DNA from: Mesorhizobium sp. YM1C-6-2
GTDB taxonomy: Bacteria; Pseudomonadota; Alphaproteobacteria; Rhizobiales; Rhizobiaceae
DNA: 64,000 bases
Direction: 5' to 3'
NCBI RefSeq assembly: GCF_003666685.1
Contig: NZ_RCIZ01000005.1
Coordinates: 248,001 to 312,000, forward strand
A program made the position numbers and the translations under genes. The notes below the pieces were generated by a model. It worked only from the letters and a program-made list of their open reading frames with translations, searched no databases and was not told the origin of the DNA. Positions 29,724 through 41,309 of the stretch are shown one piece after another; position 1 is the stretch's first letter; each line of letters opens with the position of its first letter.

Positions 29724-30266
29724 TCAGACCGGCGCTGGCGCCGGGAAGCTGATCCGTCCGGCGCGGATCGCCTCGGAATCCTGAGCGGCGAGCCTGTCCA
29801 CTGCGCCGACGACATAATCCGCCAGGTGAGCGGCCTCGGGCCAGGACGCAGCCTCGGGCAGGATGTTGCGCGAAAGCGCCGCGACAAGCGCTTCCCTGTC
29901 GCCGCGCCCCAGCGCGTCGTCATAGGCGGCGGTGCGGCCGTAATACATCTTCGCCAGCTTCTTCATACGCTTCGGGATGCCCATATCGCCGATGCCGAGC
30001 TCACGCAGCGAATGATCGACGTCCTCGAAGAAATCGTCGATCAGGATCTGCGCGATCTCCCGCGAGGCCTCGCTCTCCTCATGCATGCGGTGCTGGAACA
30101 GGAACATATGCAGCGACAGCATCTCGAAGCGGCCGAGCGGCGTGTCCGGCACGTTCCAGTCCGAATAAAACGGGGCCTGCCGTGCGGCTGCCACGATTGA
30201 CGCGTAAAGCGCCTCCGTTATGGCACGGTTCGCGTTGCGTTCGCGGCCGAACAGGCGCTGGAACAT
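29724..30266 (-). CDS. ubiquinol-cytochrome c chaperone-family protein
   Basis: This 180-aa protein is related to mitochondrial Cbp3/UQCC1, which assists assembly of cytochrome b into complex III. Family features are FYSDWNVPDTPLGRFEMLSL near the middle, HMFLFQHRM, DDFFEDVDHSLRELGIGD and the MGIPKRMKKLAKMYYGR stretch. The ATG at 30266 gives MFQRLFGRERN, the expected start. It is 13 bp from the DUF177 gene and divergent from bamE. Confidence 0.9.
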   Translation of the reverse strand: MFQRLFGRERNANRAITEALYASIVAAARQAPFYSDWNVPDTPLGRFEMLSLHMFLFQHRMHEESEASREIAQILIDDFFEDVDHSLRELGIGDMGIPKRMKKLAKMYYGRTAAYDDALGRGDREALVAALSRNILPEAASWPEAAHLADYVVGAVDRLAAQDSEAIRAGRISFPAPAPV

Positions 30267-30389
30267 GAAGAAGGTCTCCCGGCGATTCTCTTCGCCCGCG
30301 GCGTTGTTGCATCGTCGCCGAAGCTGGTTTACCGGTTTTGCCGCCCCATGCAAGATTTGGGACAAGCATGCCGGCATGGTTCGGTCCGG

Positions 30390-30938
30390 ATGCCGAATTT
30401 GAAGGAGTTGTTGTTGCCAGCGTTGAAATTCAAGACCTCCCTGCCGGGATCCGCCGGCGCGGCGACGCTCATCGTGGCGGCCGCGGCGATTTCGGGCTGC
30501 AACAGCTCCCAGACCTTCGCCGGCCTGACACCCGGCGAGACGCTGACCCAGGGCTATGTCATCGACCAGCAGTCGATCGACCTCGTGCCTGTCGGCTCCA
30601 GCCGCGAGCAGGTGCTTCTCGCTCTCGGTAGCCCCTCGACGACGGCGACCTTCGACAATGAGGTGTTCTATTACATCTCCCAGACGCGCAGGCGTCCGGT
30701 CGCCTTCATGAACCCCAAGCTCGTCGACCAGCGCATCCTCGCCGTCTATTTCAACAAGGAAGGCCGCGTCGAGAACATCGCGAATTACGGCCTGAAGGAC
30801 GGCAAGGTCTTCGACTTCATCTCGCGCACCACGCCGACCGGCGGCAAGGACCAGAACTTCCTCGGCCAGATGCTTTCGGGCGTCGGCAACATCGGCCAGA
30901 ACGCCGCGAAGAACATCATGGGCGGCGGCGGCCAGTAG
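30390..30938 (+). CDS. bamE: outer-membrane assembly lipoprotein BamE (SmpA/OmlA)
   Basis: This 182-aa lipoprotein has a hydrophobic leader ending in the lipobox AISGC. A SmpA/OmlA domain follows, with VPVGSSREQVLLALGSPS, FDNEVFYYISQT and DQRILAVYFNKEGRVENI. BamE is part of the BAM complex that inserts outer-membrane proteins. ATG 30390 is preferred over 30348 because it gives a normal lipoprotein signal length. Confidence 0.9.
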   Translation: MPNLKELLLPALKFKTSLPGSAGAATLIVAAAAISGCNSSQTFAGLTPGETLTQGYVIDQQSIDLVPVGSSREQVLLALGSPSTTATFDNEVFYYISQTRRRPVAFMNPKLVDQRILAVYFNKEGRVENIANYGLKDGKVFDFISRTTPTGGKDQNFLGQMLSGVGNIGQNAAKNIMGGGGQ

Positions 30939-30971
30939 GTCGCCCTCCAACGCCGCTTTCCGGCAGAAACG

Positions 30972-31005
30972 AAAAAGCCCGCGGGATCGCTCCCGCGGGC
31001 TTTTT
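30972..31005. terminator. bidirectional terminator between bamE and hppA
   Basis: AAAAAGCCCGCGGGA and TCCCGCGGGCTTTTT form a perfect stem with a short loop, flanked by A and T runs on both sides. It can stop transcripts from both convergent genes. Confidence 0.93.
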
Positions 31006-31022
31006 GTCGAGTGGGCGGCGGC

Positions 31023-33164
31023 TCAGCCGTGCGCGAGCACGGCGAGCAGCAGCAGCGCGACGATGTTGGTGATCTTGATCGCCGGGTTGACGGCCGGACC
31101 GGCGGTGTCCTTGTAGGGATCGCCGACCGTGTCGCCGGTCACCGAGGCCTTGTGAGCCTCGGAGCCCTTGAGGTGCTTGACGCCGTCCTTGTCGGTGAAG
31201 CCGTCCTCGAACGACTTCTTGGCGTTGTCCCAGGCGCCGCCGCCCGAGGTCATCGAGATGGCGACGAAGAGGCCGTTGACGATGACGCCCAGTAGCGACG
31301 CGCCGAGCGCTGCGAAGGCCGAGGCCTTGGAGCCGGAGATCAGCAGCACGCCGAAATAGACGACGAGCGGCGCCAGCACCGGCAGCAGCGACGGGATGAT
31401 CATCTCCTTGATCGCCGCTCTAGTCAGCAGGTCCACCGCGCGGGCGTAGTTCGGCTTGGAGGTGCCGGCCATGATGCCGGGATCCTCGCGGAACTGACGC
31501 CTGACCTCTTCGACGATCGAGCCCGCCGCACGGCCGACGGCCGTCATGGCGATGCCGCCGAACAGGTAGGGGATCAGGCCACCGAAGATCAGGCCTGCCA
31601 CGACGTAAGGGTTCGACAGGTCGAAGGAGACCGTGCCGAGGTCGGCGAAGTACGGATACTGCGCCGCGTTGGCCGCGAAGTACTGCAGATCGTAGCTGTA
31701 GGCCGCGAACAGCACCAGCGCACCGAGGCCAGCCGAACCGATGGCGTAGCCCTTGGTGACCGCCTTGGTGGTGTTGCCCACCGCGTCGAGCGCGTCGGTC
31801 GAATGACGCACCTCCGGCGGCAGGCCCGACATCTCGGCAATGCCGCCGGCATTGTCAGTGACCGGGCCGAAAGCGTCGAGCGCCACGATCATGCCGGCAA
31901 GGCCGAGCATGGTGGTCACCGCGATCGCCGTGCCGAACAGGCCGGCGAGCTGGAAGGTCGCGATGATGCCGCCGACGATGACGATGGCCGGCAGCGCCGT
32001 CGATTCCAGCGAGACCGCAAGACCCTGGATGACGTTGGTGCCGTGACCGGTGACCGACGCCTGCGCGATCGAGTTGACCGGGCGCTTGTCGGTGCCTGTG
32101 TAGTACTCGGTGATGACGACGATCAGGCCGGTCACCAACAGGCCGATCAGGCCGCAGATGAACAGGTTCTGACCGGTGATCGTCATGCCGTTGGCGGTGC
32201 CGATATCGCCCCAGCCGATGGTGAGCGAGGTTGCGGCGCCGAGCCCGATGATCGACAAGATGCCGGTGACGATCAGCCCCCTGTAGAGCGCGCCCATGAT
32301 CGATCCGTTCGAACCGAGCTTGACGAAGAACGAGCCGATGATCGAGGTGATGATGCAGGCGCCGCAGATGGCGAGCGGATAGAGCATGACGGAGCCGAGC
32401 ACCGCCGTGCCGCCGAAGAAGATGGCAGCGAGCACCATGGTGGCGACGACCGTCACCGCGTAGGTCTCGAAGAGGTCGGCCGCCATGCCGGCGCAGTCGC
32501 CGACATTGTCGCCGACGTTGTCGGCGATGGTCGCCGGGTTGCGCGGATCGTCCTCCGGAATACCGGCCTCGACCTTGCCGACGAGATCGCCGCCGACGTC
32601 CGCACCCTTGGTGAAGATGCCGCCGCCGAGACGGGCGAAGATCGAGATCAGCGAAGCGCCGAAGCCCAGCGCGACCAGCGCGTCGATGACGGCGCGGTTG
32701 TCAGGAGCGTAGCCCATCGGACCGATGAGGATCCAGTAGTAGACGGCGACGCCGAGCAGAGCGAGACCTGCGACCAGCATGCCGGTGATGGCGCCCGACT
32801 TGAAGGCGATGTCGAGGCCGGCGGCCAAGCTGTTGGAAGCCGCCTGAGCGGTGCGCACATTGGCGCGGACTGACACATGCATGCCGATGAAGCCGGCCGC
32901 ACCCGACAGCACCGCTCCGATCAGGAAGCCGAGCGCCGCGGTGAACGACAGGAGCCACCAAGCCAGCAAGAGGACTACGACGCCGACGATGGCGATGGTG
33001 GTATACTGCCGCGCGAGGTAAGCCTGCGCGCCCTCCCGGATGGCAGCTGAGATTTCCTGCATGCGCGCGTTGCCCTGGTCGGCCGCGAGGACCGAGCGTG
33101 TCGCCCAGATGGCGTACAGGACAGAAAGCAAGCCGCAGGCAATGACGACATAAAGCATGGTCAT
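31023..33164 (-). CDS. hppA: membrane-bound proton-translocating pyrophosphatase (potassium-independent type)
   Basis: This 713-aa integral membrane protein, with about sixteen helices, uses pyrophosphate hydrolysis to pump H+. Substrate-site motifs are [20 protein letters not shown] and [19 protein letters not shown], plus the C-terminal DNAKK loop. The stretch [11 protein letters not shown] has Lys at the position that is Ala in potassium-dependent enzymes, so this is the potassium-independent class. ATG 33164 with GGGAA upstream gives the normal length; the frame reads further upstream without family similarity. Confidence 0.95.
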   Translation of the reverse strand: MTMLYVVIACGLLSVLYAIWATRSVLAADQGNARMQEISAAIREGAQAYLARQYTTIAIVGVVVLLLAWWLLSFTAALGFLIGAVLSGAAGFIGMHVSVRANVRTAQAASNSLAAGLDIAFKSGAITGMLVAGLALLGVAVYYWILIGPMGYAPDNRAVIDALVALGFGASLISIFARLGGGIFTKGADVGGDLVGKVEAGIPEDDPRNPATIADNVGDNVGDCAGMAADLFETYAVTVVATMVLAAIFFGGTAVLGSVMLYPLAICGACIITSIIGSFFVKLGSNGSIMGALYRGLIVTGILSIIGLGAATSLTIGWGDIGTANGMTITGQNLFICGLIGLLVTGLIVVITEYYTGTDKRPVNSIAQASVTGHGTNVIQGLAVSLESTALPAIVIVGGIIATFQLAGLFGTAIAVTTMLGLAGMIVALDAFGPVTDNAGGIAEMSGLPPEVRHSTDALDAVGNTTKAVTKGYAIGSAGLGALVLFAAYSYDLQYFAANAAQYPYFADLGTVSFDLSNPYVVAGLIFGGLIPYLFGGIAMTAVGRAAGSIVEEVRRQFREDPGIMAGTSKPNYARAVDLLTRAAIKEMIIPSLLPVLAPLVVYFGVLLISGSKASAFAALGASLLGVIVNGLFVAISMTSGGGAWDNAKKSFEDGFTDKDGVKHLKGSEAHKASVTGDTVGDPYKDTAGPAVNPAIKITNIVALLLLAVLAHG

Positions 33165-33394
33165 GCCAATTTCCCTGATTGATGGCCCAAAGAACCCCTC
33201 CCGGGCCTTGTGGAATGGTAACCGACGGCCGGCTGGCCGAAACGGACCCCACCTGCGGCATATCGAAACAGGCTTCCGAACGTCAAGATATTGTTCAGCT
33301 TTTGCCCGGTTTTCCGGCACCTTGCACGCGCCGCCCGCATCGATCCGGGACGACGGCAGATAAGATCGATTGAAATGGTCGTCCCTGGCGCGGC

Positions 33395-34603
33395 TTACGC
33401 CAGCGACTTCCGACGCGCGGTCAATCGCAATCCGGCAAGACCCACCAGGCAGATGCCGGCCACCGGAAACACGATCCAGTTCAGCATCTCCCATCCCCAC
33501 GCATTGTAGACGGCGCCCGAAAGCAGGGAGCCGAGCGCCACGGTGGTGAAGAGGATGAAGTCGTGCAGGCCCTGGACCTTGCCCTTCTCGGAGTTGCGAT
33601 AGCTGCTGGCGACCATCGCCGTCGCGCCGATGAAGCCGAAGTTCCAGCCCAGCCCGAGCAGGATGAGCGCAGTCCAGAACTGCCAGAGCTGGATGCCCGA
33701 CAACGCGACCAGCGCGCAGGCGATCAGCAGGACCAGGCCGGTGGCGACGATCGTTTCCTTGCCGAAGCGAGATATCAGCGCGCCGGTGAAGAAGCTCGGC
33801 CCGAACATCGCCATGACATGCCAGGAAATGCCGAGCGCCGCATCGTCGGGCGTGAAGCCGCAGCCGACCATGGCGAGCGGTGCGCCGGTCATCACGAAGC
33901 TCATCAGCGCATAGGTCCCGACCGCGCAAAGCAGTCCGATTGCGAACTGCGGCTGCATGACGATCTCGGAAAGCTCACGCGCCGGTTCGCCGGCATGCTC
34001 GCCGTGGAACGTGGTCTTGTCGCTCACCCGCAGGAACGACAGCAGCAGGGCGCCGACCGCAGCGAGGCCGAGGATCGCCGCGAAGGCACCCGCGAACATG
34101 ACCGGCGCAAGCAGGTCGCGCGTGAAGATGACGATCTGCGGGCCTATGATGGCGGTGAAGACGCCGCCTGCGAGCACGAAGGAGATGGCGCGCGCCTTGA
34201 ATTCCGGCGGCGCGTTGTCGGCCGCCGCGAAGCGGAACTGCTGCACGAAGGCGCCGCCAAGGCCGATGACCATCAAACCGGCGGCGAACATCCAGAAATT
34301 CGACTGGAACAGCGCGAACGTCGCCAGCAGCCCGCCGAGCGCCGTGGTCAGGGTCCCGACCTGGAAGCCGTTGCGCTGGCCGAGCCTGCGGATGATCCAG
34401 GCCGCCGGAATTGCACCGATCGCCACGCCGACGTTGAAACCGGTGATGGGCGCCGTCGCCAGCGACTTGTCGGCGTCGAGCAGAAAATGGCCGGCGATCG
34501 CGCCAAGCGAAAAGGCAACCACCGCGGCCGAGCCGACGATGGCCTGCGCGGCGGCGAGGATCAGAGCCGTGCGGCGAGCCTCAGTGGCGTTGGTCTGGTT
34601 CAT
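33395..34603 (-). CDS. major facilitator superfamily transporter
   Basis: This 402-aa protein has about twelve transmembrane helices and the MFS loop pattern [17 protein letters not shown] between helices 2 and 3. Substrate unknown. It is divergent from an ArsR-rhodanese regulator, with a perfect 30-bp palindrome between them. This suggests it exports or imports a compound sensed by that regulator, perhaps a sulfur, metal or metalloid species. Confidence 0.88.
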   Translation of the reverse strand: MNQTNATEARRTALILAAAQAIVGSAAVVAFSLGAIAGHFLLDADKSLATAPITGFNVGVAIGAIPAAWIIRRLGQRNGFQVGTLTTALGGLLATFALFQSNFWMFAAGLMVIGLGGAFVQQFRFAAADNAPPEFKARAISFVLAGGVFTAIIGPQIVIFTRDLLAPVMFAGAFAAILGLAAVGALLLSFLRVSDKTTFHGEHAGEPARELSEIVMQPQFAIGLLCAVGTYALMSFVMTGAPLAMVGCGFTPDDAALGISWHVMAMFGPSFFTGALISRFGKETIVATGLVLLIACALVALSGIQLWQFWTALILLGLGWNFGFIGATAMVASSYRNSEKGKVQGLHDFILFTTVALGSLLSGAVYNAWGWEMLNWIVFPVAGICLVGLAGLRLTARRKSLA

Positions 34604-34640
34604 ATGTGCCGGCCGGTACTTTTATTGAGGGTATTAAGAT

Positions 34641-34670
34641 GATACATTCAATTGAACAATTGAATGTATC
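34641..34670. promoter_or_regulatory. perfect 14+2+14 palindromic operator
   Basis: GATACATTCAATTG (34641-34654) and CAATTGAATGTATC (34657-34670) are exact inverted copies separated by AA. It fills most of the 79-bp gap between the divergent MFS and ArsR-type genes and ends 12 bases before the regulator ATG. Its size fits an ArsR dimer or dimer pair, so it is the likely operator for both genes. Confidence 0.85.
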
Positions 34671-34682
34671 TCGGCAGGCGAT

Positions 34683-35369
34683 ATGTCAAGCCAGAATCCG
34701 GAACGTCTCGTCTATAGCCATGTGGCCGAATTGGCGAGGGCGTTCGGCCATGAGCACAGGCTGAAACTTCTGGATCTCATGAGCCAGGGCGAGTGGTCGC
34801 TCGACGAGCTGGCGAAGCGCAGCGGGATCAGCGTCGCCAACGCCTCGCAGCATCTCCAGACGCTTCGCCGGGTCGGGGTGGTCACGGCGCGCCGCGCCGG
34901 CAAGAACGTGCTGTTCAGCCTGGCCGACGGGCCTGTCTTCGACGCCGTGGTGGCCATGCGGGCGCTGGCCGAGCGCAACATCGCCGAGGTCCGGCTGGCG
35001 GTCACCGACTATTTCGGGGGGCTGGACGATATGGAGCCCGTTTCGCTGGACGAGATACGGGCGCGCATGCGCGACGGAAATGTCGTGCTGCTCGATGTCC
35101 GCGACGAGGCCGAATACCGGCAAGGACACCTGCCCGGCGCGATCCATATTGCGAGCGACGAACTGGAGGCCAGTCTTTCGCGGCTGCCCAGGGATCGCGA
35201 GGTCATCGCCTATTGCCGGGGCCGATACTGCATCCTGTCATCCGACGCCGTCGCGTTGCTGCGACGGAACGGATTTCGCTCGCGCCGCCTCGAGGACGGC
35301 TATGCGGAGTGGAAAGCAGCGAACCGGAGCGAAGCAAGCGACGAAACGACCGGCCTTCGAACCGGATAG
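34683..35369 (+). CDS. ArsR-family regulator fused to a rhodanese domain
   Basis: This 228-aa protein joins an ArsR-type winged helix (about residues 10-100, LDELAKRSGISVANASQHLQTLRRVGVV) to a C-terminal rhodanese domain (about 120-215, VVLLDVRDEAEYRQGHLPGA). The active-site loop reads CRGRYC, with the catalytic Cys first. No classic ArsR metal-binding Cys pair is seen in the helix-turn-helix, so sensing may go through the rhodanese Cys (sulfane sulfur or similar). It faces the MFS gene across a perfect palindrome, fitting local autoregulation. Confidence 0.9.
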   Translation: MSSQNPERLVYSHVAELARAFGHEHRLKLLDLMSQGEWSLDELAKRSGISVANASQHLQTLRRVGVVTARRAGKNVLFSLADGPVFDAVVAMRALAERNIAEVRLAVTDYFGGLDDMEPVSLDEIRARMRDGNVVLLDVRDEAEYRQGHLPGAIHIASDELEASLSRLPRDREVIAYCRGRYCILSSDAVALLRRNGFRSRRLEDGYAEWKAANRSEASDETTGLRTG

Positions 35370-35384
35370 GGTTCCATCCGTGAA

Positions 35385-35885
35385 CTAGGACGCGTCCTTG
35401 CCTCGGCCCTCGCCGCGGACGCGGCGCGACACGCGGTCGAGCACCGCGTTCACCAGCTTCGGCTCGTCCTCGGAATAGAAGGCCTTGGCGATGTCGACAT
35501 ATTCCGAAACGATGACTGGCACGGGCACGTCCTCGCGCTTCATCAGTTCATAGACCCCTGCCCTCAGGATCGCCCGCAGGGTGGAATCCAGCCGCGACAG
35601 CGGCCAGTCCTCGGTCAGCGCCTGCCGTATCACCGGATCGACAGTCTTCTGGTTCTCCACCACGCCCGAGAGGATGGCGCGGAACCATTGCGGGTCTGCC
35701 TCGCGGTACTGGGCGCCGTCTACTTCCTTGCCGAGCCGGAACGCCTCATATTCGGCGGTGATCTCCAGAAGCCCGCTGCCGGCGACGTCCATCTGGTAAA
35801 GTGCCTGAACGGCGGCGAGCCGCGCGGCACCGCGTTTGTTCGCCTGGCGTATGGTCGGCTGGCCGCCGGATGGCTGCTGCGTCAC
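35385..35885 (-). CDS. nusB: transcription antitermination factor NusB
   Basis: This 166-aa helical protein has [16 protein letters not shown] at its N-terminus and the conserved [16 protein letters not shown] and [25 protein letters not shown] motifs. NusB with NusE acts in rRNA antitermination. It starts with GTG two bases after ribH, continuing the rib operon, an order seen across alphaproteobacteria. Confidence 0.96.
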   Translation of the reverse strand: MTQQPSGGQPTIRQANKRGAARLAAVQALYQMDVAGSGLLEITAEYEAFRLGKEVDGAQYREADPQWFRAILSGVVENQKTVDPVIRQALTEDWPLSRLDSTLRAILRAGVYELMKREDVPVPVIVSEYVDIAKAFYSEDEPKLVNAVLDRVSRRVRGEGRGKDAS

Positions 35886-35887
35886 CG

Positions 35888-36376
35888 TCAGGCTCCCAAC
35901 CGCTCGCGCAGCGCGATCATGGTCAAGGCAGCGCGGGCCGCGAACCCGCCCTTGTCGCCCTCGTTCTTGCGAGCGCGGGTCCAGGCCTGCTCTGCATTCT
36001 CGGTCGTCAGGATGCCGTTGCCGATGGCAAGCGATTCCCGCGTCGCAAGATCCATCAGGCCGCGCGACGATTCATTGGCGACGATGTCGAAGTGATAGGT
36101 GTCGCCGCGGATGACCGTGCCGAGCGCGACGAAACCGTCATAGTCGGTACCACCCTCGTCCGCGCCGTCCAGCGCGAAGGAGATCACGGCGGGGATTTCC
36201 AGCGCGCCGGGGACGGTGACCACGTCATAGGTCGCACCGGCCTCGTCGAGCGCAGCTTTCGTACCCTCCAACAGGGTGTCGGCGAGGTCGTCGTAGAAAC
36301 GCGCCTCGATGATCAAGAGGTGGACCTTCCCCTTAGGCAGGGCGAAGGCTTTTCCGTGGTTCGAAGTAACGGCCAT
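35888..36376 (-). CDS. ribH: 6,7-dimethyl-8-ribityllumazine synthase
   Basis: This 162-aa enzyme condenses the ribityl-aminouracil with dihydroxybutanone phosphate. Recognisable parts are [32 protein letters not shown] (active-site His) and [17 protein letters not shown] 36376 is chosen because GGAG lies six bases upstream. It precedes nusB and follows ribE after a 100-bp gap. No FMN riboswitch is seen. Confidence 0.96.
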   Translation of the reverse strand: MAVTSNHGKAFALPKGKVHLLIIEARFYDDLADTLLEGTKAALDEAGATYDVVTVPGALEIPAVISFALDGADEGGTDYDGFVALGTVIRGDTYHFDIVANESSRGLMDLATRESLAIGNGILTTENAEQAWTRARKNEGDKGGFAARAALTMIALRERLGA

Positions 36377-36477
36377 GCTGGTCTCCAAGTGGGCGGTGAC
36401 TTAGGCCGAACGGAATGCGACCGCAAGCGATACGTGCTATGCTAATACGCCGTGGCTGAACTCGGCGAGACGAAAGT

Positions 36478-37095
36478 TCAAAGGCCGTCCCTGGCCGCCT
36501 CCGCCAGACGCGCGGCATAGCGCGCCATGGTGTCGATTTCGAGGTTCACTTCGTCGCCTTCGCGCCGCTCGCCCCAGGTCGTCACCGTCAGCGAATGATG
36601 GATCAGCAGCACATCGAAACGCGTGCCGTCGACCTTGTTGACGGTGAGCGAGGTGCCGTCGAGCGCGACCGAGCCTTTCGGCGCGATGAATTTTGCAAGC
36701 TCGCGCGGCGCTTCCAGCGTGAAGCGCACGGCGTCGCCTTCCGTCTCGCGCGCGACGACCCTGGCCTTGCCGTCGACATGGCCCGACACGATGTGGCCGC
36801 CGAGTTCGTCGCCGATCTTCAGCGCGCGTTCGAGATTGACCTTCGTGCCTGTCGCCCAGGCTGACGCGGTCGTCAGCCGCAGCGCTTCCTCCCACGCCTC
36901 GACCTCGAACCAGCGCGCGTTGGCGCGTTCGTCGGGCAGCCTGGTCACGGTGAGGCAGACCCCCGCACAGGAAATCGACGCACCGATGGCGATGGTCGTG
37001 GGATCATAGGCCGTCTCGATACGCAGCCGCACCCCTTCCGGCAGCGGCTCCGCTGTCGCAACCCTGCCAACGTCCGTGACGATACCCGTGAACAT
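36478..37095 (-). CDS. ribE: riboflavin synthase alpha chain
   Basis: This 205-aa protein has two similar lumazine-binding domains, the first opening with MFTGIVTDVGRV and the second near HIVSGHVDGKARV. It dismutates two lumazines to riboflavin. Its ATG shares one base with the ribD stop (TGATG), so the two are translationally coupled. Confidence 0.96.
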   Translation of the reverse strand: MFTGIVTDVGRVATAEPLPEGVRLRIETAYDPTTIAIGASISCAGVCLTVTRLPDERANARWFEVEAWEEALRLTTASAWATGTKVNLERALKIGDELGGHIVSGHVDGKARVVARETEGDAVRFTLEAPRELAKFIAPKGSVALDGTSLTVNKVDGTRFDVLLIHHSLTVTTWGERREGDEVNLEIDTMARYAARLAEAARDGL

Positions 37096-38219
37096 CAGAT
37101 CGGCCTTGCCCATTCGGCGACGCGGTCGTCGCCATAGCTCGCTTCCCGCAGCAGGCGGAAGCCCGCCGGCATATGGTCCTCGTCGATCGGTGCCGCAAGG
37201 CCACCCTCCCCGATGATCACCGCGCCGCGGAAGATGACGATGCGGTCGACGAGATCCTCATCGAGAAAATATTTCGCTGTCGCCGCGCCGCCTTCGACGA
37301 GCACGCTCGACATGCCCTTCGCGGCGAGATCCTCGAGCAGTTCCGGCAGGGCAATGCGTCCGTCAAATGTCTCGGTCGCGAGGAAATTGGCGCCTGTGCG
37401 CTCGAGTTCAGCCCGGCGTGCCGGATCGCCACCGGAGCAGGCCGCGACCAGCAGCGGCACTTCCCTGGCGGTCTGCACCAGCCGGGACGTCAAAGGCAGC
37501 CTGGCCGTGCGGTCGAGAACGATGCGCACCGGCGAACGGCCGGCCAGACCCGGCAGCCTCACCGTCAGTTCAGGATCGTCCGCGACGGCGGTGCCGATGC
37601 CGATCACAATGGCGTCGCTTGCCGCCCGCATCAAATGCACCTGCCGACGCGACACCTCGCCCGTGATGGCGATCTGCCCCTCGCCCGGCCGACCGATCAT
37701 GCCGTCTTGCGAAAGCGCAAGCTTGAGAGTCACTTCCGGGCGTTTCTTGAGGGACCTGGTCAAATAGCCGGCCATGGCGTCGGCGGCCTCTTCGGCGAGC
37801 ATCCGCTCGACGACTTCGATGCCCGCCTGCCGCAGGATCGCATATCCCTTGCCCGAGACGCGGTCATCCGGATCGGTCGCGGCGCCGACGACGCGCGCCA
37901 CGCCGGCAGCAACCAGGGCGTTGGCGCAGGGCGGCGTGCGGCCGTGATGGGCGCATGGCTCCAGCGTCACATAGGCGGTGGCTCCACGCGCCAGTTCACC
38001 GGCTTCCGCAAGAGCCACCGGCTCGGCATGCGGCCTGCCGCCTATCGCCGTCACGCCGCGTCCGACGATCACCGGCCCTCGCCCGTCATCGCGGACGATC
38101 AGGGTGGCGACGGACGGGTTGGTCGAGGTCAGCCCCGAGTGTTTCAGCGACAGCCTGATCGCCGCCGCCATGTAGCGATGGTCCAGCGCTGCCTGCTCTT
38201 CTGAACTTGTCGCGGGCAT
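37095..38219 (-). CDS. ribD: bifunctional riboflavin deaminase/reductase
   Basis: This 374-aa fusion has an N-terminal deaminase domain (about 1-150), with the zinc motif HAEPVAL and PCAHHGRTPPCANAL, and a C-terminal reductase domain (about 155-370), with RPEVTLKLALSQDGMIG and SVLVEGGAATAKYFL. It carries out two early steps of riboflavin synthesis. The gene follows nrdR by 3 bp. Confidence 0.96.
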   Translation of the reverse strand: MPATSSEEQAALDHRYMAAAIRLSLKHSGLTSTNPSVATLIVRDDGRGPVIVGRGVTAIGGRPHAEPVALAEAGELARGATAYVTLEPCAHHGRTPPCANALVAAGVARVVGAATDPDDRVSGKGYAILRQAGIEVVERMLAEEAADAMAGYLTRSLKKRPEVTLKLALSQDGMIGRPGEGQIAITGEVSRRQVHLMRAASDAIVIGIGTAVADDPELTVRLPGLAGRSPVRIVLDRTARLPLTSRLVQTAREVPLLVAACSGGDPARRAELERTGANFLATETFDGRIALPELLEDLAAKGMSSVLVEGGAATAKYFLDEDLVDRIVIFRGAVIIGEGGLAAPIDEDHMPAGFRLLREASYGDDRVAEWARPI

Positions 38220-38222
38220 TTT

Positions 38223-38687
38223 TCAGCCGACGTCCTCATCGCCCTTCAGCTCGCCCAGAACCTCATGGAAATCCTTGGCCTCGCGGAAATTGCGGTAGAC
38301 CGAGGCGAAGCGCACATAGGCGACGTCGTCGAGCGACTTCAGCGCCTCCATCACCAGCCGGCCGATTTCGGCGGACGGGATTTCGGTCTCGCCGGAGCTT
38401 TCGAGTTGGCGCACGATGCCGGTGACCGCACGATCGATCCTCTCGGGCTCGACATTGCGCTTCCGCACCGCGATCTCGACCGAGCGCAGCAGCTTGTCGC
38501 GGTCGAAGGGCACCTTCCGGCCAGACTTCTTCACCACCACCAGATCGCGCAATTGCACCCGCTCGAAGGTGGTGAAACGCCCGCCGCAGACCGGGCAGAC
38601 GCGCCGGCGGCGGATCGCCCCTCCGTCCTCGGCAGGACGGGAGTCCTTCACCTGTGTGTCTTCCGACTGGCAGTAAGGGCAACGCAT
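38223..38687 (-). CDS. nrdR: transcriptional repressor NrdR
   Basis: This 154-aa protein has an N-terminal zinc ribbon ([18 protein letters not shown] and [12 protein letters not shown], four Cys) followed by an ATP-cone. It represses ribonucleotide reductase genes in response to nucleotides. The ATG at 38687 gives the canonical MRCPYC start. It precedes ribD directly, a standard arrangement. Confidence 0.96.
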   Translation of the reverse strand: MRCPYCQSEDTQVKDSRPAEDGGAIRRRRVCPVCGGRFTTFERVQLRDLVVVKKSGRKVPFDRDKLLRSVEIAVRKRNVEPERIDRAVTGIVRQLESSGETEIPSAEIGRLVMEALKSLDDVAYVRFASVYRNFREAKDFHEVLGELKGDEDVG

Positions 38688-38791
38688 AACAGGCCTTCGT
38701 ATTGCAGCGATTCTCGGATCGCTCAACGCTTAGCGCATGGTCCGGGAAAGTGGAAATCGGTTTTGGCCCGCCGTTCCCGGTTCCGGCCAGT

Positions 38792-39561
38792 TCAGCCGGA
38801 AATCGCCGCGCGGGCCTCGTTCTCCAGCCACACCGCCATCCGGCGCCACGGAACCGGGCCGTAGCTGATGCGCGCGACGCCGAGTTCGGCAAGCCGCTGT
38901 TTCGGCGGGGCTCCCGGAAGCGCGATGATGTTGACCGGAAGCGTGACGGAGCCACCAGCCTGTCGATCAGGCGTTCGTCGACGAGGCCGGGGGCGAAGAA
39001 GCCGTTCGCACCGGCCCCCTCATAGGCCCGGGCGCGCTCGATCGCCTGATCCACGAGCTTTTCGTCGTGCTGGTCGGGCTTGGCTTTCAGGAAGAGGTCC
39101 GTGCGGGCGTTGACATGAGCCGGGATGCCGGATGCCTTGACCGCCTCGACAGCGGCGGCGACGCGGCGAACCTGAGGCTCAATGTCGTGGAGACCCGAGC
39201 CGCCGACAACCTGGTCTTCAAGGTTGAACCCGACCGCGCCCGCCTCAATGACGCGGGCGACAGTGCGGCCGACGGTTTCGGGCTCGACGCCGTAGCCACC
39301 CTCGATATCCATAGAGACCGGCAGATCGACCGCCGCCACCACACGGCGGATATTGTCGAGCGCGAGGTCGAGCGGGATCTTCTCGCCGTCGGGATAGCCG
39401 AACGCAGTCGCGACCGGCCAGCTACCGGTCGCGATCGCCTTGGCGCCCGCGCCGGAGACGATCTTTGCGCTGCCCGGGTCCCAGATGTTGAAGAGGACGA
39501 CGGGATCGCCCTTCACGTGCAGCGCGTGGAAGGTGCGGGCGTGTTCGATCTGGCTGGCCAT
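38792..39561 (-). pseudogene. frameshifted isocitrate lyase/PEP mutase-family protein
   Basis: The first 200 or so residues match the PEP mutase/isocitrate lyase superfamily: FNIWDPGSAKIV, PVSMDIEGGYG, FNLEDQVVGGSG and HVNARTDLFL are recognisable, including the Asp and Glu expected at the metal site. After Arg-Leu-Val at 38953-38955 the frame is lost. Reading one base back restores GSVTLPVNIIALPGAPPK and the normal C-terminus, which ends at the stop at 38792. A single-base deletion in a GTGG run (plus-strand CCAC) explains this. It lies between nrdR and glyA. A sequencing error is possible; otherwise this is a recent pseudogene. Confidence 0.85.
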
Positions 39562-39656
39562 GACTGCGGCTCTCCGGGTTCGGGTCGAAGATGACGCAGC
39601 CTACACCGGAAAACCGCGTTTCCGCGACAATCGTTTCACGGTGAGGCCGCGACCGT

Positions 39657-40970
<1,314 letters not shown>

Positions 40971-41309
40971 GGCGGTCAGTCCTCGAGGTCTGTGTTACGG
41001 TGGGGAAGCGTATTCGCGGGGCCATTAACACAGTTGTCCCGGCCCCGCCACGTTCGCACATGCGAAGTTTCATCGCAGCTTTGCGACAGCGGGCTCAGGC
41101 AGCCGCGCGGGGAAAGCGATCTTCGCCCCGCCCCGGCAAACCGGATGGCAGACACCGGCCGGGGAACCGAATACGGTCCGCAGGACGTTACGATGACGGC
41201 GCAAGCCGCCGTGGTCACCATCCCATGTGGCGATCAGCGCTTCGTTTCCAGGACCGGGATGGATTCGGTCATCGTGCCGAGGCGCCGAACTGCACTGGAG
41301 GTTTTGCCG
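40971..41309. other. intergenic region between glyA and serine hydrolase
   Basis: This 339-bp gap lies between divergent genes. It should contain both promoters. Several short coding-like frames overlap it but none has family similarity or a ribosome-binding site. I see no riboswitch or strong hairpin. Confidence 0.5.

Noticed and set aside
33165-33929. N-terminal extension of the pyrophosphatase
   Set aside because: It overlaps the MFS gene region out of frame, lacks family similarity, and ATG 33164 has a ribosome-binding site.
40971-41309. Glycine riboswitch upstream of glyA
   Set aside because: No recognisable tandem aptamer core or expression platform.
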